Source: a virus. Taken from it: 64,000 bases of DNA. Of this stretch, positions 1 through 5,438 are shown piece after piece; position 1 is the first letter of the stretch; every line of letters starts with the position of its first letter. The stretch is taken from the IMG/VR virus record IMGVR_UViG_3300021170_000017, positions 1 to 64,000 of that record; one strand, given 5' to 3'. The position numbers and the translations under genes are program-made. The notes below the pieces were generated by a model. It saw only the letters and a list, made by a program, of their open reading frames with translations. It was not told the origin of the DNA and did no database searches.

Positions 1-765
1 GCGCCCGGCACGCACCTCGAGCTTGGGGAACTTGGCCTTCAACTGCTTGGCCACTTCCTTGAAGGTCTCATCGTCCTTCGGGTCAAAGCCTTCCTTGTTG
101 ACCAGGTTGACGTAGATCGTATTGGCCGCAGCCTTCTCGACCTCGAACTCCGGATCGTCCCACCACTCCTCGTTCGCCCGAATGAAGCGGCTGCCGGCAA
201 CCGTCGGGCCCTTGTTCTGTTGCTGCTGCGTCCCCTGTTGCTGGCGCTGCTGACCACCGTCGCCGGCGGCCGCGGTCTCACGCGTCGTCTGTCCGGCAGC
301 AGCAGCCTTCTTGGCCCAGAACTGGGCATCGAGCCGTGAGATCTGCGCCTGCAGTTCGGCGGACTCCTTGGAGTCGCCCTTCTCGTACGCGGCAGCGAGC
401 TTGTCCTTCAAGACATTGATGGCCGTCTCGTGCGCCCGGTCGGCGGCATCGTCGCCACCGCCGCGATCGACTTGCACGCGGTCGAGTTTCGCTTGCAGTT
501 CGGAGATCTGCCGCTGGTGCTCGGCATCCCGGGCCGCCTGCCGCTGCTCGAACTGCTTCTCGAGATTGCGCTCGAGGCGCCCCATCCGTTTGAAGAGTTC
601 CTTCTCCGCCTTGGTTCGTGGCCGATCGCCATCGGCGTCGTCTCGAACACCCTGGCCGATGTCGGCGGGCTTGCGGCGGGTCACAGCTTTCGAGGGATCG
701 GCGGCGTTCATGTCGACGCTGATCTCTCTCTCAGAGGCACTGGACCCCTGGTTTTCTTTGGGCAT
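1..765 (-). CDS. capsid scaffolding-like protein, 3' end cut by window edge
   Basis: The frame is open from the ATG at 765-763 to base 1 (255 codons, no stop). An AGGAG ribosome site lies about five bases upstream. The product is highly charged. A predicted coiled coil (about residues 55-110, rich in E, K, Q, R) is followed by a second helical stretch, a Gln-rich linker (about 180-200) and a more ordered end with the motif EEWWDDPEFE. This composition and its place between portal and capsid genes match phage scaffolding proteins, which guide procapsid assembly and are then lost. The C-terminus lies beyond the left edge. The family call rests on composition and order, not on a diagnostic motif. 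Confidence 0.7.
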   Translation of the reverse strand, partial: MPKENQGSSASEREISVDMNAADPSKAVTRRKPADIGQGVRDDADGDRPRTKAEKELFKRMGRLERNLEKQFEQRQAARDAEHQRQISELQAKLDRVQVDRGGGDDAADRAHETAINVLKDKLAAAYEKGDSKESAELQAQISRLDAQFWAKKAAAAGQTTRETAAAGDGGQQRQQQGTQQQQNKGPTVAGSRFIRANEEWWDDPEFEVEKAAANTIYVNLVNKEGFDPKDDETFKEVAKQLKAKFPKLEVRAGR

Positions 766-1387
766 TTACGCTCCTGAGCGCGCGGATAGGGCTTCGTCGA
801 ACGCGAATGTAGACTTCCGTCGACGCGTTGGACATGTCAGGAACTGGCTTGAAGTGGAGCAGAGTGGGAGGAAGTGGGGAGGTGAACCCCCCTGATCGGG
901 GGGATTGCTGCCTTTCCTACTGATGCCCCGAAGGGCGCGCGTGTACGGGGGCGGTGGTCCTCTGTTCCATGGCCCGGTTGGCTTGCCGGCCGGGTTTGAG
1001 GATTCAAAACAGGGGCCGCCCCCTTTTGGTGTATGCGTTTGAGAAGAGCGGGGCGCGCGCCTTACATCTCAGTCGTCGCCCCGCCGGCATGGCCCTCACC
1101 AGTCCCATGCGACCGCCGGCGCGCGTAGCCTAGGTCGCGGCCGAATCAAGTGATCTCTCTAGCCTCAAAAATTCGTGGGTGCATCACCAGACCATGGAGT
1201 CCCGCGTCGATGGACCAACGCAGAATATTGAGGCCCGGCTGCACCAGGTGCGGTTCTTTCTATGTCGGGTGACTCACACCTATACCCCGTCCGGATACGG
1301 CCAGTGCACTACTCTGGCGGGGACCCGGTACCCCGTTCACGCTAGTGCGCGAAGGTCATCACTTGTCGTGAGGCCGATTCTAATCCC
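766..1387. other. non-coding, structure-rich region before the scaffold gene
   Basis: About 620 bases without a convincing reading frame, in an otherwise packed leftward operon between the GroES-like and scaffold genes. It holds several inverted repeats: C6/G6 at 887-892/898-903; a long interrupted stem at 947-966/1007-1023; a perfect 8-bp stem at 1048-1055/1077-1084; GCATGG/CCATGC at 1087-1092/1105-1110; GCGACC/GGTCGC at 1109-1114/1133-1138. It may be a structured RNA, a processing or regulatory leader for capsid genes, or a promoter region. I could not find a convincing promoter or a tRNA. GC-rich DNA forms chance hairpins, so the reading is tentative. Confidence 0.5.
947..1027 (+). terminator. 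candidate terminator-like hairpin, rightward
   Basis: GGGGGCGG (947-954) pairs with CCGCCCCC (1016-1023). The inner arm CCTCTGTT (959-966) pairs with bases 1007-1014 with one G-U, and TGGT is a bulge. Four T follow at 1024-1027. The loop itself can fold (CCCGG with CCGGG). The T-run favours rightward reading, opposite to the flanking genes, so this may be the 3' end of a small rightward or antisense RNA, or simply part of a folded leader. Confidence 0.3.
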
Positions 1388-1921
1388 TCAGATGTAGAAC
1401 TTCCAGGCGTAGGGGTCGTCGGTGACGCCTAAAGTTTCGGTGAGCTTCATCGCCTTGATGATCTGACCGGTCTCGCGCAGCACGAGCTCCTGGCCGACGT
1501 GTTTCTGGTAAACGACGTACTTGCCGATCAGTTCCTCGGGCGTGCGGATGCTGCGCGTGTAGTTGTCCAGTTTGACGCCACCCGTGGTCTGCCCTTCCAT
1601 GCAAGCGGGCCCGACTTTGAGGATTCGCCCCACCGTCATCTGGTATGCCTCGGCTTCCATGGAAACGTCGACCACTTCGATACCGCCGTCGCTCTTGTTG
1701 CGCGGCTGCAGCGGCTCGACGACGATCATCCAATAGGCGGGCTCGAACGGGAAGCCGGCGGTCAAGAGGTCAGGCGGCGGCTTATCGGCCTGCATGGCCG
1801 CGCGCGCGGCGGCCTCGACCAGGGCATTCGTGGCGGCCGCGCGCGCTTTCGCCACCGCCTGCGTGGCCGGATTAGGCGTATTTGCTGGCTGGGGGCCGAG
1901 TGGGCGGGTTGAGTTCATCAT
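1388..1921 (-). CDS. GroES-like co-chaperonin
   Basis: 177 aa. After an Ala-rich leader of about 55 residues, the rest resembles the chaperonin-10 fold: an IVVEPLQPRNKSDGGI segment matches the first strand and mobile-loop region, VGRILKVGP matches the G-x-V-x-x-V-G-x-G strand, and the end (GKYVVYQKHVGQEL, then a final LGVTDDP) matches the last strands. Such phage proteins, with T4 gp31 as the model, cap host GroEL to fold capsid protein. It sits just upstream of the scaffold gene and no GroEL gene is visible, which fits use of host GroEL. Start chosen from GGAGG eight bases upstream; it overlaps the preceding gene by 50 bases. Confidence 0.7.
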   Translation of the reverse strand: MMNSTRPLGPQPANTPNPATQAVAKARAAATNALVEAAARAAMQADKPPPDLLTAGFPFEPAYWMIVVEPLQPRNKSDGGIEVVDVSMEAEAYQMTVGRILKVGPACMEGQTTGGVKLDNYTRSIRTPEELIGKYVVYQKHVGQELVLRETGQIIKAMKLTETLGVTDDPYAWKFYI

Positions 1922-2114
1922 CGTCTTGTCCTCCGGTCATACTCTTGATTTGGGCACTGATCTTATCGACGGTGTCGGCGAGCTCCTTGCAGCGACCGAC
2001 ATGCTCGCGGTAACTGTCGATCTCGACACCCCGGGCCATCTTCTCCATGAGTTCGCCGCGCCGCGTGCGCAGCATGATGCGCAGCGAGTCCAAGGCTTCG
2101 TAGGCGTCAGTCAT
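1872..2114 (-). CDS. small helical protein, unknown function
   Basis: 80 aa, starting MTDAYEAL. The ATG lies inside the stop region of the upstream gene (ATGACTGA overlap), which fixes the start; a longer upstream extension of the frame is likely unused. The sequence is mostly amphipathic helix (RTRRGELMEKMARG, ELADTVDKISAQIKS) with a polar Pro-rich tail. It resembles small phage helical proteins found near portal/scaffold genes, but I do not recognise a family. Confidence 0.75.
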   Translation of the reverse strand: MTDAYEALDSLRIMLRTRRGELMEKMARGVEIDSYREHVGRCKELADTVDKISAQIKSMTGGQDDDELNPPTRPPASKYA

Positions 2115-2502
2115 TGGAGAGATTCTCGACGTCTGTCTTGAGCCGGGCCCACCAATCGGCCGGCAACGCCGGGGAGGTGCCCAGGCGCAGCGACACCGTC
2201 GGCACCGCGTCGTAGCTCGTGGTCGGGCGCTTGCGCCACCAGATGTAGCCGCCACCGAGCTCTTTCAGGCGTTCGGTGACCCGGTCGACGACCGCGCGGG
2301 CGCGCGCCTGGTCGTGCACCCGGAAGTTGTGATACAGGATCCGCAGCACCAAACGCGACGCTTCCGGATGGCCCTCGGGCTCAATCTCGCCGTTGGGCGT
2401 CGACCAGTAATCGAGCGGGATCTCGAAGAAGGCCATCGGCGGCCCGTCGATCTCCATGATGGTGGGCTCATACCGCGCCGGGTCCTGGTAGCGCTTGTTC
2501 AC
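2107..2502 (-). CDS. conserved phage protein, unknown function
   Basis: 131 aa with a GTG start in a GTGA overlap with the upstream stop. It is a mixed alpha/beta soluble protein with motifs AFFEIPLDYWSTPNGE and GGGYIWWRKRPTT. No signal peptide, membrane segment or metal motif is seen. Its place among virion assembly genes suggests a structural or assembly role, but no function can be assigned from the sequence. Confidence 0.8.
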   Translation of the reverse strand: MNKRYQDPARYEPTIMEIDGPPMAFFEIPLDYWSTPNGEIEPEGHPEASRLVLRILYHNFRVHDQARARAVVDRVTERLKELGGGYIWWRKRPTTSYDAVPTVSLRLGTSPALPADWWARLKTDVENLSND

Positions 2503-3047
2503 GCGGGCAGATACTTCGTGCCGGCAATCAGGCGCTGTTCCTGCTCGCGCAGAATCTTGTATTCCTCCTCGAGCGTGCGCCCGAGGCGTGGCAGACCCTC
2601 TCGGAAGCGGCGGTCATAGTCGCCCACCGCCCAGTAGTTGTACCAGCCAAAGGCCGGATGAGAGGGCTTCGCGAACGCCACATTCTGGCGCGGTCGCCCG
2701 CTGCGTCCCGCCTCGTAACCCGAGTACTGCTGGTAGGCAACGCGCGTGCGCTCACCCTCCATCGCGTAGAAATCACGCTCGGCGCTCTGGAAGGTTTGCG
2801 CCAGATCAAGTGCGGACTCGCCGTCAGTCGACAGGCCGAGCACGATGTCCTGGAAACGCTGATTCGCCTGGGCGACCGTGATCTTGTAGTACTCGAGCCA
2901 TTCGGCAACCTGGGGCACAGTCGGAATCCATATCTGCCCCAGTTGCGGCAGCGGCAGTGCCTTGACTACCTCACCCGCAACGGCGATCGGTAGCGCGGCA
3001 GCCGCGGCGATCGAGACGGTCATCTGTAGGAACTGCCGGCGGTTCAT
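2499..3047 (-). CDS. predicted Tat-exported protein (RRxFL leader)
   Basis: 182 aa. The N-terminus MNRRQFLQ fits the twin-arginine consensus (S/T-R-R-x-F-L-K), followed by a hydrophobic Ala-rich stretch and a possible AVAG cleavage site near residue 24. The body is soluble, helical and rich in Tyr and Arg. The start is fixed by an ATGA overlap with the upstream gene. Tat signals export folded proteins across the inner membrane. It lies in the portal-to-scaffold block, where exported proteins are not expected. A second gene with the same leader type lies at 9382-9822. Function unknown; the leader could instead be a membrane anchor. Confidence 0.7.
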   Translation of the reverse strand: MNRRQFLQMTVSIAAAAALPIAVAGEVVKALPLPQLGQIWIPTVPQVAEWLEYYKITVAQANQRFQDIVLGLSTDGESALDLAQTFQSAERDFYAMEGERTRVAYQQYSGYEAGRSGRPRQNVAFAKPSHPAFGWYNYWAVGDYDRRFREGLPRLGRTLEEEYKILREQEQRLIAGTKYLPA

Positions 3048-3214
3048 TTGGCCGTCACACGGGTCGGCAGTTTCGAAAGATCGTGGCCTTTGTCGGCTTG
3101 GACGAATTCGTGGGCTACCGATGGCTTGGCCTGGACGCCTTCGCGCTTGGCGGCCTCCGGGTTGTGCTCCACCCATTCCCAGAAGCGGTGCTCCTTCATT
3201 GAACGAGATGGCAT
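3044..3214 (-). CDS. small protein, unknown function
   Basis: 56 aa, starting MPSRSMKEHRFWEWVEHNPEAA. The ATG overlaps the previous stop as TGATG and the gene ends in an ATGA overlap with the Tat-like gene. A longer open frame upstream runs antisense-like through the neighbouring gene and is not used here. The sequence is charged and helical, with no recognised motif. Confidence 0.65.
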   Translation of the reverse strand: MPSRSMKEHRFWEWVEHNPEAAKREGVQAKPSVAHEFVQADKGHDLSKLPTRVTAK

Positions 3215-3423
3215 CACGGCTTCTCCTCGAACAACAGCGGATATTCGGTCGGCAAGCGCTCGTACTCTTCCATGAAGGTCTTGACGGCAGCGCCCGGGAA
3301 GACCGGCACGCGCTGGCCACAATCGCAACTGCTGTATGTGTGCCAGGTGCGCCCGTGGATGACCTCGAGGTTGCACACCGTGATGGGATGGCCGCGCAGC
3401 CAGCAACGGAGACGCCTCAGCAT
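3214..3423 (-). CDS. small Cys-containing protein
   Basis: 69 aa from an ATG at 3423 with GGGAGC upstream; the start overlaps the end of the previous gene by seven bases. A Cys pair (SSCDCG) and an upstream Cys/His (HPITVCNLEVIHG) could bind one metal ion. The remainder is basic then acidic. No family recognised. Confidence 0.7.
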   Translation of the reverse strand: MLRRLRCWLRGHPITVCNLEVIHGRTWHTYSSCDCGQRVPVFPGAAVKTFMEEYERLPTEYPLLFEEKP

Positions 3424-3791
3424 CCGCAGCTCCCGTAGCTCTTGCCGTTGGCTTCGAGCCACCACTCGAGCGGCGTGGTTGCGTCGAGCACCAGATTGAC
3501 GAAGGGCGCGAACGGGTTTTCGGCTGTGACCGCGCCCAGGCGCTTCAAGAGATACATGGTCGACAACTGCTCACGTGGGTGGACGTGCAGCGTGTAGATG
3601 AACGAGGGGCCCAGGCGTAGCGCGCATTCGGTGAGGCTCAATTCGGTGCAGGTGCAGGCCGGTCCGAAGCCTTTGTAGCGCTCGGTGCACTGACAATGCG
3701 TGAGGAAAAACCGGCAATCCGGGCAACGGGCTCGATCGTCGATGGCGGACTGGCTGGACACTGCGGCTCCCAGAGAGGCGAGCCGCATCAT
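3417..3791 (-). CDS. Cys-rich protein, possible zinc binding
   Basis: 124 aa. CPDC followed by HCQC and CTC form a probable zinc site at about residues 23-48, and the C-terminus ends GSCGC. The middle (SFIYTLHVHPREQLS) is strand-like. No clear ribosome site precedes the double ATG, so the true start could be slightly downstream. Lies between small acidic proteins and other Cys-rich genes in the leftward operon. Function unknown. Confidence 0.65.
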   Translation of the reverse strand: MMRLASLGAAVSSQSAIDDRARCPDCRFFLTHCQCTERYKGFGPACTCTELSLTECALRLGPSFIYTLHVHPREQLSTMYLLKRLGAVTAENPFAPFVNLVLDATTPLEWWLEANGKSYGSCGC

Positions 3792-3813
3792 ATGCCAGTC
3801 GCAGGCGCGCGTG

Positions 3814-4320
3814 CTAGATGGTGTGCTTGGCGATCGTCTCGCGCTCGCCGTGGCCGATCACATGCTTCGCGGGTACGGAGCGCTCGCGGCCCATCGCGGC
3901 CTGCTCGTTTTCTTCGCGCTCGGGTTCCATCGCCTCCTTGCGATTCGCCTTCGAGCTCGCCATGTCCGACTCGCCCTCGGCGCTCTTGACGCCGATCTTG
4001 CCGCCATCGCCGATCACATGGTCGGCCTCGACGGTCTCGTGCATGATGCCGCGCCCGCCACGCACCTCGTGGTGCTCGCCCTCGCCGGCGTCTTCCTGTT
4101 CGCGCTGCGCGCGCCCCTGGGTCGACCGGGTACCGCTCGGGCTGCGCGCCATGCTCGAACCCTCATCGTCCTTCCCGCCGATCGGCTCATCGTGTTCTTT
4201 CGACACGTGCTCCTCGACGTTCTTCTCCTGGTCGCGGCGTGCCGCGGTACCGGAGCGGGCCATGCTCGAGCCCAAGCCGCGCTCCACTTCCTTATGCTCG
4301 TCCTCTCGCTTGATCGTCAT
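3814..4320 (-). CDS. highly charged, low-complexity protein with internal repeats
   Basis: 168 aa, rich in E, K, R, H and G and probably disordered. The motif SSMARS occurs twice, and a related MASS follows, each next to Arg/Gln/Glu-rich segments, suggesting internal duplication. The start is fixed by an ATGA overlap. Disordered charged proteins downstream of the portal gene may be head components or assembly factors, but nothing shows this directly. Confidence 0.7.
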   Translation of the reverse strand: MTIKREDEHKEVERGLGSSMARSGTAARRDQEKNVEEHVSKEHDEPIGGKDDEGSSMARSPSGTRSTQGRAQREQEDAGEGEHHEVRGGRGIMHETVEADHVIGDGGKIGVKSAEGESDMASSKANRKEAMEPEREENEQAAMGRERSVPAKHVIGHGERETIAKHTI

Positions 4321-4598
4321 GTCTGCTCGCCCTCTTCGTCATCGGTGGATGGGCCTGCGCCCGGGGGACCCATCGACGGACCCGCGCCCATTTGCGGGCC
4401 GGCTCCCATGGGTGGCGCCATCGGCGCCGGCTGTGGTGGTTCGGCCGGCATCTGGGATGGCCCGGCGCCGCCGTGCATTGCGCCTTCCGGGCGCCCGGGC
4501 TGCGCGTGCAAGCGGTTCAACCGCTCGTGCGGGGTACCTGGATCGGCGCCGCGCGCCGGCCCGTGGGCCTTGTGGCCGTGTTTGGTCTTGGCTGTCAT
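4317..4598 (-). CDS. Pro/Gly/Met-rich protein, paralogue of the next gene
   Basis: 93 aa. It begins MTAKTKHG and shares RGAD and PGRPEGA with the adjacent gene at 4595-4915. The second half is Pro/Met/Gly-rich low complexity (GAGPQMGAGPSMGPPGAG). ATGA overlaps on both sides. Looks like a tandem duplicate whose tail has diverged. Function unknown; composition resembles disordered virion or portal-associated proteins. Confidence 0.7.
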   Translation of the reverse strand: MTAKTKHGHKAHGPARGADPGTPHERLNRLHAQPGRPEGAMHGGAGPSQMPAEPPQPAPMAPPMGAGPQMGAGPSMGPPGAGPSTDDEEGEQT

Positions 4599-4915
4599 TG
4601 CTGTCCTCCTCCGTCATCGGTTGCGGGGCCCTCGCCCGTGTTCTGATAGTCCATGGACGGCGGCCCGGCGCTCGGTCCCTCACCCTTGGGCGGTGTCTCG
4701 ATCGGCTGCGGATACTGCGCATCATCGCGATTGCGATGCTGCGGCAATTCGCCGGCAGCCTCCTCATTGTCGTCCGTCTCGTTCATCGAGAGCGGCGCAC
4801 CCTCGGGTCGCCCCGGCCGGCGATGGTCCTTGAGCAGCTGCTCCTGGGTCGAACCCTCGTCGGCGCCGCGGGTCGGCTCCCCGCCGTAGTAGCCGTGCTT
4901 GAGCTTGGCGGTCAT
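4595..4915 (-). CDS. polar disordered protein, paralogue of the adjacent gene
   Basis: 106 aa beginning MTAKLKHGYYGG, with RGADEGS and PGRPEGAP in the same order as its neighbour at 4317-4598. The rest is acidic, Asn/Gln-rich and Pro-rich. ATGA overlaps on both sides show translational coupling. The pair most likely arose by duplication; no known family identified. Confidence 0.7.
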   Translation of the reverse strand: MTAKLKHGYYGGEPTRGADEGSTQEQLLKDHRRPGRPEGAPLSMNETDDNEEAAGELPQHRNRDDAQYPQPIETPPKGEGPSAGPPSMDYQNTGEGPATDDGGGQQ

Positions 4916-5214
4916 TTGAGGTTGCCGGCGCGTAGGTGTTCGCGCAGCAGGTTCGCGAGGAGTATCACATGGTCGACGTTCGTCAATTCAACGGCGGGAG
5001 ACTCGTTCTCCAGGTAGAAGGCTGGATCCTTGAGCCACAGCGTCACCTCCTGCAGGGTGGCACGCACCTGGTTCACGTCCAGGGGATTGTGGCAGAGAAA
5101 GATCTTGCGGCCTTCGCTGTCGACGGCCGCGTGCACGGCGATCGCAGCGTCCTCGAGCGCCTGGCTGTGCTGGATGTGCGGAACAGGGCGACGCAGCGGA
5201 TTCGTTTCGTTCAT
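4912..5214 (-). CDS. helical protein downstream of portal, unknown function
   Basis: 100 aa, well-folded composition with LLANLLREHLRAGNLK at the C-terminus and a central strand/helix part (GRKIFLCHNPLDVNQVR). No metal site or membrane segment. Coupled to the genes on both sides by four-base overlaps. Position suggests a role in head assembly, but this is inference. Confidence 0.75.
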   Translation of the reverse strand: MNETNPLRRPVPHIQHSQALEDAAIAVHAAVDSEGRKIFLCHNPLDVNQVRATLQEVTLWLKDPAFYLENESPAVELTNVDHVILLANLLREHLRAGNLK

Positions 5215-5438
5215 TGGCCACTCCGGAGCCCTTCCTCGAGCGCCTGCTCGCGGTAGAAGCTCTCATTTTGGCCGCCAGCATAGAGCCGAGCGAGCACCGC
5301 GGCAACGCCGGAGAACGGCAGGTCGAGTTCCTGGGCGGCGTTCGCGAAATGCCGCGGGCTGATGTCCGACGTCCCTGCTTTGAGCTTCTGCCGGAGGAAA
5401 CCGCGGGCGTTGCGAACATCGGAGGCGGGCGCTGTCAT
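5211..5438 (-). CDS. small protein next to portal, unknown function
   Basis: 75 aa, start MTAPASDVRNARGF in an ATGA overlap with the portal stop. Helical and moderately basic at the N-terminus (RGFLRQKLKAG), then FANAAQELDLPFSGVAAVL, a pattern that could be a small helical bundle. Not recognised. Confidence 0.75.
   Translation of the reverse strand: MTAPASDVRNARGFLRQKLKAGTSDISPRHFANAAQELDLPFSGVAAVLARLYAGGQNESFYREQALEEGLRSGQ

Noticed and set aside
930-1030. Possible tRNA in the non-coding region
   Set aside because: The hairpin is a single long stem; no cloverleaf arms, T-loop or acceptor stem can be drawn on either strand.
3700-5017. Two long rightward frames over the small genes downstream of the portal
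   Set aside because: The leftward genes here are joined by exact four-base overlaps and two are paralogues; the rightward products are Arg/Ala/Pro-rich noise.
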